Origin: Phenylobacterium sp.
GTDB taxonomy: Bacteria > Pseudomonadota > Alphaproteobacteria > Caulobacterales > Caulobacteraceae
Direction of reading: 5' to 3'
DNA length: 64,000 nt
NCBI RefSeq assembly: GCF_030698145.1
Contig: NZ_JAUYNW010000059.1
Coordinates: 62,001-126,000, forward strand
Below the pieces are notes generated by a model. It ran no database searches. It was not told the origin of the DNA and worked only from the letters and a program-made list of their open reading frames with translations. Positions 25,211-33,176 of this stretch are shown here, one piece after another; position 1 is the first letter of the stretch, and every line of letters begins with the position of its first letter. A program made the translations under genes and the position numbers.

Positions 25211-25547
25211 CACCGCGCCCGATCAGGATGCGGCCGTCGCGCACCTGCAGCGGCACCACCGGCGCGCAGCCCTTGCCGCGGTCGGCGCCCAGAGGCTCGC
25301 CGGTGGCCAGCTCGATCGACCAATTGTGCAGCGGACAGGCGACGGCGTGGCCGTGGACGATTCCCTGGCTGAGCGGCCCGCCCTTGTGGGGGCACTTGTC
25401 CATCAGGGCGAAGATCCGCCCGTCCCCGGTGCGGAAGATGGCGATGTCGCCCTTGGCGCTGGGCACCCGGCGCGCACCCCGCAGGGGGATGTCCGTCACG
25501 TCGCCGACGTCGGTCCAGGTCATGGGGTCCTTCACGAGGGCGTTCAT
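25203..25547 (-). CDS. nirD: Nitrite reductase small subunit, Rieske type
   Basis: 114 aa from ATG 25547. NirD partners NirB in NADH-dependent nitrite-to-ammonium reduction. The Rieske-like fold keeps cluster ligands: C-P-H-K-G-G-P-L followed by C-P-L-H-N-W 17 residues later, so unlike ligand-less members this one could hold a [2Fe-2S] cluster. Start overlaps the nirB stop by ATGA, and the stop overlaps nasA, giving a tightly coupled operon. A longer frame upstream of ATG 25547 is nirB antiphase sequence. Confidence 0.92.
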   Translation of the reverse strand: MNALVKDPMTWTDVGDVTDIPLRGARRVPSAKGDIAIFRTGDGRIFALMDKCPHKGGPLSQGIVHGHAVACPLHNWSIELATGEPLGADRGKGCAPVVPLQVRDGRILIGRGDG

Positions 25548-28003
25548 GCGGGGGCGAACTCCAGACGGCGGCTGAGCGGGTTGAACTCTTCGGCATGCCG
25601 GCCGGCCACCCGCTCGGCCCAGGGGTCGATGCGGGAAAAGCGCTGCGAATAGGCAAAGCGGTCGTAGAGGGCGCGGCGGTTCTCCGGGTCCTCGATCTCG
25701 GCCTGGATCGAGGCCAGACCGACCCGGTCCATCCACTTGTAGATCCGCTCCAGGTACCAGCCACGCTCACGGTAGAGCTGGGTGACGGCGCAGATGGTCC
25801 AGATCGCCTCCTCTTCGGTGGCGACCTTGGTGAGGATCTCTGTGCCGCGGATGTGCAGGCCGGCGGCGCCGCCGATGTGGATTTCGTAGCCGCTGTCGAC
25901 GCAGATCACGCCGATGTCCTTGCAGGTCGCCTCGGCGCAGTTGCGCGGGCAGCCGGAGACGCCGAGCTTGACCTTGGCCGGGGTCCAGGACCCCCACATG
26001 AACTTCTCCAGCCGCACGCCGAGGCCGGTGGAGTCCTGGGTCCCGAACCGGCACCACTCCGAGCCGACGCAGGTCTTCACCGTGCGCAGGCCCTTGGCGT
26101 AGGCGTGGCCGGAGACCATGCCCGCGGCGTTGAGGTCGGCCCAGACGGCGGGCAGGTCGTCCTTCTTGACGCCCAGCAGGTCGATGCGCTGGCCGCCGGT
26201 CACCTTGACGGTGGGGATCTGGAACTTGTCGGCCACGTCGGCGATGGCGCGCAGTTCGTTGGGGGTGGTCACGCCGCCCCACATGCGCGGCACGACGGAA
26301 TAGGTCCCGTCCTTCTGGATGTTGGCGTGGACCCGCTCGTTGATGAAGCGACTCTGCTTGTCGTCGCGATAGTCGCCAGGCCAGGCGCAGAGCAGGTAGT
26401 AGTTGAGCGCCGGTCGGCAGGACGAGCAGCCGTCGGGCGTATGCCACTCCAGCGCCTGCATGACCGCCGGCGTGGACTTCAGGCTCTCGGCCAGGATGCG
26501 TTTGCGCACCTCGTCGTGGCCGTGCTGGGTGCAGCCGCAGACCGGCTTGGGACCCGTCTGGGCCTCGAAGCCGTCACCCAGGGTGAGCTGCAGCAGTTGC
26601 TCGACCAGCGGCGTGCAGGAGCCGCAGGAGGCCGAGGCCTTGGTGTGGGCGCGCACGCCGTCGAGGGTGGTGAGGCTCAGCTCGGCGATGGCGCCGGTGA
26701 TCGCGCCCTTGCAGACGCCGTTGCAGCCGCAGACCTCTTGCGAGTCCGGCATCGCCGCAACGGCCGACCTAGGGTCCACCCCCCGAAGGGCCTCCGTGAT
26801 CGCCTGGCCGAAGATCAGGGTGTCGCGCACATCGGCCACATCGGCCCCGCTGCGCATCAGGTCGAAGTACCAGCCGCCGTCGGCGGCGTCGCCGAACAGC
26901 ACCGCCCCGGCCACCTTGCCGTCCTCGATGACCACGCGCTTGTAGACGCCTCGCCCGGCGTCGCGGAACACCACGTCCTCGCAGCCCTCCCCGCCGCCAA
27001 ACTTGCCGGCCGAGAACACGTCGACGCCGGAGACCTTCAGCCGGGTCTGCAGCAGCGAGCCCTCATAGGTCGCGTCCGATCCCGTCAGCACCTCGCCCAG
27101 CGTGCGGCACATGTCCCAGATGGGCGCCACCAGGCCATAGGCGACCCCGCGATGCTCGGCGCACTCGCCGATGGCGAAGATGGCGGGATCGGAGGTGCGC
27201 ATCTGGTCGTCGACCACCACGCCCCGGCCGCAGGTGATCCCGGCGGCGGCGGCCAGGCCCGTAGCCGGCCGAATGCCGACCGCCATGACCAGGATGTCGC
27301 CGGGGATGACCGTACCGTCCTTCAGTTTCAGGCCGGCGACCCGGCCGTCCTTCTCCAGGATCGCTTCGGAATGGGCGCCCAGCACCGTCTCGACGCCGCG
27401 CTCGGCCAGGGCTTCGCGCAGCAGGAAGCTCGCCGATTCGTCGAGCTGGCGCTCCATCAGCACATCCATCAGGTGGATGACGGTCGCGGCCATGCCGCGG
27501 CGGACCAGGCCATAGGCGGCCTCCAGGCCCAGCAGGCCGCCGCCGATGACGATGGCGCGGCCGCCCTTCTCGGCGGCGGCGACCATGGCCTCCACGTCGT
27601 CCAGGTCGCGGAAGGTGACGACGCCTTGCAGGTCCGCGCCCGGCAGGGGCAAGCGGACCGGATCGGAACCGCAGGCCAGGATCAGCCGGTCATAGGCGAC
27701 GCTCAGCCCGCCCTCGGCCTCGACGACCTTGGCGGTTGGGTCGATGCTGGTGACCTTGCGGCCGGAATGCAGGGTGATGGCGTTGTCGGCGTACCAGGCC
27801 AGATCGTTGATGACGATCTCGTCGAAGGTCTTCTCCCCAGCCAGGACCGGCGAGAGCATGATGCGGTTGTAGTTCACCCGGGGCTCGGCGCCGAAGACGG
27901 TGATGTCGTAGCGCGTCGGATCGCGCTTCAGCACCTCTTCGATGGCGCGGCACCCGGCCATCCCGTTGCCGATAACGACCAGACGTTGCTTAGGCTGGGA
28001 CAT
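25544..28003 (-). CDS. nirB: NADH-dependent assimilatory nitrite reductase large subunit
   Basis: 819 aa from ATG 28003 with GAGAGGGCG immediately upstream. Domain order: FAD/NAD(P) pyridine-nucleotide reductase (V-V-I-G-N-G-M-A-G at the N-terminus, V-I-G-G-G-L-L-G-L-E-A-A-Y near residue 150), two BFD-like [2Fe-2S] segments (C-G-C-N-G-V-C-K-G with S-C-G-S-C-T-P-L; C-G-C-T-Q-H with S-S-C-R-P-A), then the siroheme/[4Fe-4S] sulfite/nitrite reductase core with C-V-G-S-E-W-C-R-F-G and G-C-P-R-N-C-A-E-A-T-C. It reduces nitrite to ammonium with six electrons from NADH. First gene of the nirB-nirD-nasA-cobA operon, preceded by an RNA hairpin leader (28090-28129). Confidence 0.96.
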   Translation of the reverse strand: MSQPKQRLVVIGNGMAGCRAIEEVLKRDPTRYDITVFGAEPRVNYNRIMLSPVLAGEKTFDEIVINDLAWYADNAITLHSGRKVTSIDPTAKVVEAEGGLSVAYDRLILACGSDPVRLPLPGADLQGVVTFRDLDDVEAMVAAAEKGGRAIVIGGGLLGLEAAYGLVRRGMAATVIHLMDVLMERQLDESASFLLREALAERGVETVLGAHSEAILEKDGRVAGLKLKDGTVIPGDILVMAVGIRPATGLAAAAGITCGRGVVVDDQMRTSDPAIFAIGECAEHRGVAYGLVAPIWDMCRTLGEVLTGSDATYEGSLLQTRLKVSGVDVFSAGKFGGGEGCEDVVFRDAGRGVYKRVVIEDGKVAGAVLFGDAADGGWYFDLMRSGADVADVRDTLIFGQAITEALRGVDPRSAVAAMPDSQEVCGCNGVCKGAITGAIAELSLTTLDGVRAHTKASASCGSCTPLVEQLLQLTLGDGFEAQTGPKPVCGCTQHGHDEVRKRILAESLKSTPAVMQALEWHTPDGCSSCRPALNYYLLCAWPGDYRDDKQSRFINERVHANIQKDGTYSVVPRMWGGVTTPNELRAIADVADKFQIPTVKVTGGQRIDLLGVKKDDLPAVWADLNAAGMVSGHAYAKGLRTVKTCVGSEWCRFGTQDSTGLGVRLEKFMWGSWTPAKVKLGVSGCPRNCAEATCKDIGVICVDSGYEIHIGGAAGLHIRGTEILTKVATEEEAIWTICAVTQLYRERGWYLERIYKWMDRVGLASIQAEIEDPENRRALYDRFAYSQRFSRIDPWAERVAGRHAEEFNPLSRRLEFAPA

Positions 28004-28089
28004 CGCCCTCTCCGTCTTGGGCTCCACGATGCGCGGAGCGACAAACTGTTCGGATGGACGCCTTTGCCCGGACTGGCCCGACCGGGCCT

Positions 28090-28129
28090 CGGCTCGCAAG
28101 AGCCGGGTGGCGAAACCTCGTTGTTTCGC
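28090..28129 (-). promoter_or_regulatory. Two-hairpin RNA leader of nirB, ANTAR-type first loop
   Basis: In the transcript, GCGAAAC pairs with GTTTCGC around the hexaloop AACGAG (28110-28129): A at loop position 1 and G at 4, the pattern bound by ANTAR proteins. After a 4-nt linker comes CGGCTC/GAGCCG around TTGC (28090-28105), whose loop does not fit the A1/G4 rule. The pair lies 87-126 nt upstream of the nirB start. No U-tract terminator was found between it and nirB; a GC-rich inverted repeat (GGCCC/GGGCC) follows. Confidence 0.6.
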
Positions 28130-28254
28130 GCCTCTCCGTTGTACCGCAAGGATTGCTGCGATGCGGCATGAGGAGAGGCCGGGTCGGGTGTACGGCGGCC
28201 ATCCGCTGGATAATTGGGCGCCTCAGGCGGCCGGCGCCTAAGAGCTGGGCGCCC

Positions 28255-29469
28255 TCAGACCCGCGCCACGGTGGCCGAGGCCGCGCCCCAGGTGGTGCGC
28301 CACTGCTTCTTGACGGTGGTCAGGCCCACCAGGGCGACGACGGCCAGGGCCGCGAAGCCGAGGAAGCCCGCCTGGTAGGAGCCGGTGAGTTGCTTGGCCA
28401 GGCCCAGGCTGGAGGCCAGGTAGAAGCCGCCGATGCCGCCAGTCATGCCGACCAGGCCGGTCATCACCCCGATCTCGTTGCGGAACCGCTGCGGGACGAG
28501 CTGGAACACCGCGCCGTTGCCCATGCCGAGCGCCGCCATGCCGAAGATCACCACGCCCAAGGTCATGCGCACATCGGCCAGGCCGAAGCTCATGACCGTC
28601 AGGGCCGCGGCAGCGACCACGTACATGATCGAGAGGGTCCGGATGCCGCCGATGCGGTCGGCCAGGGCGCCGCCGATCGGCCGCACCATGGAGCCGGCGA
28701 ACACGCAGGCCGCCGTGAAGAAGCCCGCCATCACCGGCGCCAGGCCGTATTGGGTGTTGAAGTAGATGGTCAGGGACGAGGAGAGGCCCACGAAGCCGCC
28801 GAACGTCACGCCGTAGAACAGCATGAACCACCAGGCGTCGCCGATCTTCAGCACCGACAGGTACTCGGAGAGCGGCTTGGGCGCGGGCTGGTCAGGGCTG
28901 TCCTTGGCGAACACCAGATAGACCAGGAAGGCGACGATCAGCGGGATGGTCGCCAGGCCGAGCACGTTCTGCCAGCCGACCAGATTGGCCAGGCCCGGAG
29001 CGAACAGGGAGGCGAAGACCGTCCCCGAATTGCCGGCCCCGGCGATGCCCAGGGCCACGCCCTGGTACTGCGGCGGATACCAGCGCGAAGCCAGCGGCAG
29101 GGCGATGGCGAAGGACGAGCCCGCCACGCCCAGGACCAGGCCGACCGCCAGGACCCCGGCATAGGTGTCGACCTTGAGCATCCAGGCGATCAGCAGTCCA
29201 GCGATGACGACGATCTGGCACAGGGTGCCCGCCAACTTTGGGCCGATGCGGTCCACCAGCACGCCGTTGACGATGCGCAGCACCGCTCCGGCCAGCACCG
29301 GCAGGGCGACCATCAGGCCCTTCTCGGCGGCGTTGAGGTCCAGGTCCTTGGCGATCTGCACGCCCAGCGAGCCCAACAGGACCCAGACCATGAAGCTCAT
29401 GTCGAAATAGAAGAAGGCCGAGGCCAGGGTGGGCGTGTGGCCCGCCTTCAAGAAGTCCTTGCCGATCAT
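28255..29469 (-). CDS. narK: Nitrate/nitrite MFS transporter
   Basis: 404 aa, about twelve membrane segments. NarK/NasA-permease branch of the MFS: N-terminal F-F-Y-F-D-M-S-F-M-V-W-V-L-L-G, then P-V-L-A-G-A-V-L-R-I-V-N-G-V-L-V-D-R-I-G-P, the nitrate-signature stretch A-G-A-G-N-S-G-T-V, and the second signature G-M-T-G-G-I-G-G-F-Y. Moves nitrate in and/or nitrite out across the inner membrane. ATG 29469 directly follows a sequence that can pair with the upstream leader (29473-29482). Its stop is 251 bp ahead of nirB, which has its own hairpin leader. Confidence 0.94.
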   Translation of the reverse strand: MIGKDFLKAGHTPTLASAFFYFDMSFMVWVLLGSLGVQIAKDLDLNAAEKGLMVALPVLAGAVLRIVNGVLVDRIGPKLAGTLCQIVVIAGLLIAWMLKVDTYAGVLAVGLVLGVAGSSFAIALPLASRWYPPQYQGVALGIAGAGNSGTVFASLFAPGLANLVGWQNVLGLATIPLIVAFLVYLVFAKDSPDQPAPKPLSEYLSVLKIGDAWWFMLFYGVTFGGFVGLSSSLTIYFNTQYGLAPVMAGFFTAACVFAGSMVRPIGGALADRIGGIRTLSIMYVVAAAALTVMSFGLADVRMTLGVVIFGMAALGMGNGAVFQLVPQRFRNEIGVMTGLVGMTGGIGGFYLASSLGLAKQLTGSYQAGFLGFAALAVVALVGLTTVKKQWRTTWGAASATVARV

Positions 29470-29472
29470 CGC

Positions 29473-29567
29473 ACGCTCTGGATCTCGCGCCGGGGAGGCG
29501 GCGCTGGGTTGCGGTGTTGGCGGATCGTCCAGAGCGTCCTGGAGACCCACGCCGCCGTTGGCGTGGG
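29473..29567 (-). promoter_or_regulatory. narK RNA leader: ANTAR-type hairpin plus ribosome-site-masking alternative stem
   Basis: First hairpin: CCCACGCC/GGCGTGGG (8 bp) around hexaloop AACGGC (29546-29567), with A1 and G4. Two nt later comes TCCAG/CTGGA around GACGCT (29528-29543). A 10-bp inverted repeat competes with this second hairpin: ACGCTCTGGA (29528-29537) can pair with TCCAGAGCGT (29473-29482), which ends 3 nt before the narK ATG and covers its only plausible Shine-Dalgarno (AGAGCG). No T-run is present, so control may be translational. Confidence 0.6.
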
Positions 29568-29654
29568 CGAAACGGCTCGCCGAATAGGCGCCATCTACGC
29601 CCCGGCGCCCGCTCCTGTGGCGCCTTCCCCTAGCTTGGCCGGAGATTCGATGCG

Positions 29655-29697
29655 GATTTGCGCAAAGATGCGGCGCCATACCTTCGCACTTGCACAA
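29655..29697. promoter_or_regulatory. Conserved block upstream of the narK leader
   Basis: Shares with 36098-36141 the order TTTGC - AA - GATG - GGCGCCAT - 13/14 nt - GCACAA. The GGCGCCAT core is identical and lies 105 bp (here) or 102 bp (porin) from the outer edge of the ANTAR-type hairpin. A promoter or activator site is likely. It does not have correct sigma-54 spacing. Confidence 0.45.
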
Positions 29698-29750
29698 AAA
29701 TGGGCGCCGGGGCTGGACAGCCGCCTTGCGATGACGGCTCAGCGACAGGG

Positions 29751-31448
29751 ATGGAAACCCACGCGACCAGCCTGCGCGTCCTGACCGGCCTCGCTAGCGA
29801 GACCGGCCGGCGTGAGCGCAATGAGGATTTCGCCGCTGCGGTGCTGGAGCCGCCGGGGCGGATGACCGGCGTCGCCTGCGCCATCGCCGACGGAATGGGC
29901 GGGGCGAAGGGCGGGCGAGTGGCGGCCGAGCTCAGCGTCCGCGCCATGCTGGACGGCTATCTCGGGGCCAGCGAGACCCGCAGCGTCCGGCGCACCGCCG
30001 CCCACGCCGTCGACTGCATCAACCGTTGGGTCCACGCGCAGGGACGAACCGACGCCAATCTGGCTGGCATGGGCTGCACACTGACGGCGGCGATCCTGCG
30101 CGGGCGGCGGCTGCATGTGCTGCACGTGGGCGACACCCGGCTCTACCGGCTGCGCGACGGACGGATGGCGCGGCTCACGGCCGATCATCGGCTGGAGGGC
30201 ACGACCAATGTCCTGACCCGCGCCGTCGGCCTCCAGGAAAGCCTGCGCATCGACTACGCCAGCGAGGATCTGGCGCCGCACGACCGGCTGCTGCTCGTCA
30301 GCGACGGGGTCCACGGGGTCCTGCCCGACCGCCGGATCGAGGAGCTGTTGGCCGAGCGCGCCGGCCCTGACGAGACCGCCCGGCGCCTGGTGCAGGCCGC
30401 GCTGGAGGCCGGATCCGATGACAATGTCACCGCCCTGGTGGTGGACGTCCTGGAACTGCCGGCCGCCGACGTGGCGGGCCTGACCCAGGAGGTCGAGGCC
30501 CTGCCCATGCGCGCGCCGCCCGCAGTCGGCGAGCGGGTCGATGGGTTCGAGCTTCAGGCCCTGGTGGCCGACGGCCGCTACAGCCGCGTGTTCCGGGCCT
30601 TGGACAGCGAGACCGCCGCCACCGTCCTGGTCAAGTTTCCCAAGCCCCAGGCGCTGGGAGCCGAGGCCTCGGCCCGGGCGGCCTTCCTGCGCGAGTCCTG
30701 GGTGGCGAGCCGGGTGCAGAACCCCTTCGTCGGCGCCGTGCTCGACCTGCCCCTGGGCCGGCGCACCAGCCTCTACCTCGTCCAGCCGTTCTACGCGGGC
30801 GAAACCCTTGAGCGGCGGCTGTCGCGGTCTCCGCCGGTCAGCCTCGACCAGGGCCTCGACATCGCAATCAAGCTGACCAAGGCCATCGCCTCGCTTCATC
30901 GGGCCGGCGTCATCCATCGCGACATCAAGCCCGAGAACGTGATCCTGGAGCCGGGCGGCGGCCTGAAACTGATCGACCTGGGGGTGGCGCGCCTGCCGAA
31001 CCTGGAGGCCTCCCCGCCCCCGGACATCCCCGGCACGCCGAGCTACATGGCGCCGGAGCTGTTCGCCGGCGTCGGCGGCGACGAACGGTCCGACATCTTC
31101 GCGCTGGGCGTGACGCTCTATGCGATGTTCTCGGCCGGCCGGTATCCCTACGGCGAGATCGAACCCTTCACGACCCCGCGCCATCGCCGGCCGACCCCGC
31201 TCTCGGCCTGGCGGCCCGACCTTCCGGCCTGGGTGGAGACGGTGCTGGCCCGCGCCGTGGCGGTCGATCCGGCTGAGCGGTTCCAGGACGGGTTCGAACT
31301 GGCCTTCGAGCTGGAGAACGGCGCGATAAGGGGCGCGCCGGCCCGCCGGACGCGCCCCTCGCTCTACGACCGCGACCCGCTGCGCTTCTGGCAGGTCGCC
31401 GCCCTTGTTCTGCTGGTGCTGCTGCTGATCTCCCTCGCCAGACCCTAG
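29751..31448 (+). CDS. Bifunctional PP2C-type phosphatase / Ser-Thr protein kinase, membrane-anchored
   Basis: 565 aa from ATG 29751. N-terminal PP2C domain (about residues 8-245): R-N-E-D-F, A-D-G-M-G-G, V-G-D-T-R-L, V-S-D-G-V and D-D-N-V-T-A-L supply the metal-binding aspartates. C-terminal Hanks-type kinase (about 265-520): V-L-V-K-F-P lysine, H-R-D-I-K-P-E-N catalytic loop, D-L-G in place of D-F-G, G-T-P-S-Y-M-A-P-E. It ends with one membrane helix (VAALVLLVLLLISLA). It is inserted between narK and the nrt operon, and such fusions recur in nitrate-assimilation clusters, so a role in nitrate signalling is likely but the target is unknown. Its stop shares CTAG with nrtD. The start is uncertain (AGGG abuts the ATG); earlier in-frame starts exist at 29700 and 29658. 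Confidence 0.86.
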   Translation: METHATSLRVLTGLASETGRRERNEDFAAAVLEPPGRMTGVACAIADGMGGAKGGRVAAELSVRAMLDGYLGASETRSVRRTAAHAVDCINRWVHAQGRTDANLAGMGCTLTAAILRGRRLHVLHVGDTRLYRLRDGRMARLTADHRLEGTTNVLTRAVGLQESLRIDYASEDLAPHDRLLLVSDGVHGVLPDRRIEELLAERAGPDETARRLVQAALEAGSDDNVTALVVDVLELPAADVAGLTQEVEALPMRAPPAVGERVDGFELQALVADGRYSRVFRALDSETAATVLVKFPKPQALGAEASARAAFLRESWVASRVQNPFVGAVLDLPLGRRTSLYLVQPFYAGETLERRLSRSPPVSLDQGLDIAIKLTKAIASLHRAGVIHRDIKPENVILEPGGGLKLIDLGVARLPNLEASPPPDIPGTPSYMAPELFAGVGGDERSDIFALGVTLYAMFSAGRYPYGEIEPFTTPRHRRPTPLSAWRPDLPAWVETVLARAVAVDPAERFQDGFELAFELENGAIRGAPARRTRPSLYDRDPLRFWQVAALVLLVLLLISLARP

Positions 31449-32236
31449 GCTGCCACTGCGTGGCGGGCGTAGAGGAACTCCAGCACCGACTTGCGGGCGC
31501 GCAGGTAATCGAGGTCGGTGGCCAGCTCCAGCCGCTGGCGCGGCCTTGCCAAGCCCACGCTCAGCACCTCGCCGATCGTCGCAGCCGGGCCGTTGGTCAT
31601 CATCACGATGCGGTCCGACAGCAGGGCCGCCTCATCGACGTCGTGGGTGATCATCAGCACCGTGTTCTTCAGCTTGGCATGGATCTCCATGACGCTGTCC
31701 TGCAGGTGGGCACGGGTGAGCGCGTCCAGGGCGCCGAAGGGCTCGTCCAGCAGCAGCACCTTGGGCTGGATGGCCAGCGCCCGGGCGATGCCGACCCGCT
31801 GCTTCATGCCGCCGGAAATCTCCGAGGGGCGCTTGTCGGCAGCGTGGGTCATCTGGACGAGCGCCAGGTTCTCCATCGCCCAGGCGTGCCGCTCGCGGCC
31901 GTTCTTCTTGCCGCGGAACACCTTGTCCACCGCCAGCCGGACGTTCTCGTAGACCGAAAGCCATGGCAGCAGAGAGTGGTTCTGGAACACCACCGCCCGG
32001 TCGGGACCCGGCGCCTCAACCGCCGAGTGGTCGAGGATCACCGCTCCGGTGGTGATGGGCACGAGACCGGCCACCACGTTCAGCAAGGTCGACTTCCCGC
32101 AGCCGGAGTGGCCGATGATCGAGACGAACTCGCCCTCGTCGATCTGCAGGTTCACATCGCGCAGCACCTCGTTGGCGCCGGTGCGGCCGGGGAATGAGAC
32201 GCCGAGCGCCTCGATGGAGAGGAAGGCCTTGGGCAT
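31445..32236 (-). CDS. nrtD: Nitrate ABC transporter ATP-binding protein
   Basis: 263 aa. ATPase of a nitrate/taurine-type ABC importer: Walker A G-H-S-G-C-G-K-S-T-L-L, Q-loop V-F-Q-N-H-S-L-L-P-W, signature S-G-G-M-K-Q-R, Walker B V-L-L-L-D-E-P-F-G-A-L-D, and the switch histidine in M-I-T-H-D-V-D-E-A. There is no C-terminal NrtC-like sensor domain. Third cytoplasm-facing partner of nrtA and nrtB, 12 bp after nrtB. AGGA precedes the ATG. Confidence 0.93.
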   Translation of the reverse strand: MPKAFLSIEALGVSFPGRTGANEVLRDVNLQIDEGEFVSIIGHSGCGKSTLLNVVAGLVPITTGAVILDHSAVEAPGPDRAVVFQNHSLLPWLSVYENVRLAVDKVFRGKKNGRERHAWAMENLALVQMTHAADKRPSEISGGMKQRVGIARALAIQPKVLLLDEPFGALDALTRAHLQDSVMEIHAKLKNTVLMITHDVDEAALLSDRIVMMTNGPAATIGEVLSVGLARPRQRLELATDLDYLRARKSVLEFLYARHAVAA

Positions 32237-32248
32237 GTCCTGTTCCTT

Positions 32249-33151
32249 CTAGGAGAGCGCCGAGCCGCGGCTGACGATGCGTCCCAGCAGGGCCACGGCG
32301 CGGTCCAGCGCGAAGCCCACCAGGCCGACCCAGATCAGGGCGACGACGATGTCGGAGATGCGAGACGAGTTGTACTGGTCCCAGATGAAGAAGCCGACGC
32401 CGACCCCGCCAAGCAGCATCTCGGAGGCGACGATGGCCAGCCAGCTCATGCCGACCCCGATGCGCAGGCCCGTGAAGATGTAGGGCGTGGTGGCCGGCAG
32501 CAGGATCTTCCAGAAGTGCTCCAGCGGCGAGAGGCTGAGCGTCCGGCTGACATTCACATAGTCGGTCGGGATGTTCCGCACCCCGACCGCGGTATTGATG
32601 ATGATCGGCCAGATCGAGGTGATGAAGATCACGAACAGCGCCGAGGGCTGAGCTTCGCGGAACGCGGCCAGCGAGATCGGCAGCCAGGCCAGGGGCGGCA
32701 CGGTGCGCAGCACCTGGAACAGCGGGTCGAGTCCGCGATGGGCCCACACATTGGCCCCCACCAGAACGCCCAGCGCGATGCCGACCACGGCGGCCAGGCC
32801 GAAGCCCACCCCCACCCGGCTGAGGCTGGTGAAGACGTGCCAGAACAGGCCCTTGTCGACCCCGCCATTGTCGAAGAAGGGGTCGAGGATCAGATCCTTG
32901 GATTCCAGCCAGATCATGCTGGGCGCCGGCAGGCCGGCGCCGTCCCCGGCCAGGAACTGCCAGAGGCCGAGCAGGATCAGCAGCATGACGACCGGCGGCA
33001 GGACCCCCGCCGCGACCGCCTTGGCGGCGCTCAGGGCGCGGGTCGCCCGCGACGGTCCCGGCGTGGGGAGCCGGGTGATCATCGCGGGCGCGAGGCTCGC
33101 CGGCGGCTCGACTTCGCCGGCGATCTCGAACTTTTGCGCGGGCAGGCTCAT
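32249..33151 (-). CDS. nrtB: Nitrate ABC transporter permease
   Basis: 300 aa, six membrane segments after a ~50-residue soluble N-terminus. BPD_transp_1/NrtB-type permease with the coupling-loop region S-L-S-P-L-E-H-F-W-K-I-L-L-P-A-T-T-P-Y-I-F-T-G-L-R-I and the nitrate-permease stretch P-P-L-A-W-L-P-I-S-L-A-A-F. Forms the inner-membrane channel for nitrate. GGAG lies 6 nt before the ATG; 25 bp after nrtA. Confidence 0.92.
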   Translation of the reverse strand: MSLPAQKFEIAGEVEPPASLAPAMITRLPTPGPSRATRALSAAKAVAAGVLPPVVMLLILLGLWQFLAGDGAGLPAPSMIWLESKDLILDPFFDNGGVDKGLFWHVFTSLSRVGVGFGLAAVVGIALGVLVGANVWAHRGLDPLFQVLRTVPPLAWLPISLAAFREAQPSALFVIFITSIWPIIINTAVGVRNIPTDYVNVSRTLSLSPLEHFWKILLPATTPYIFTGLRIGVGMSWLAIVASEMLLGGVGVGFFIWDQYNSSRISDIVVALIWVGLVGFALDRAVALLGRIVSRGSALS

Positions 33152-33176
33152 GGGAAGCTCCTAGCCATGGAAGGGG

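Noticed and set aside
25595-28171. Plus-strand open frame of over 850 codons opposite nirB
   Set aside because: Shadow frame; NirB on the minus strand is complete with cofactor motifs.
29655-29697. Sigma-54 promoter (TGGC...TTGC) before narK and before the porin
   Set aside because: TGGCGCC and TTGC/TTGA elements are present, but spacing is 1-2 bp too long compared with the fixed -24/-12 geometry in both copies.
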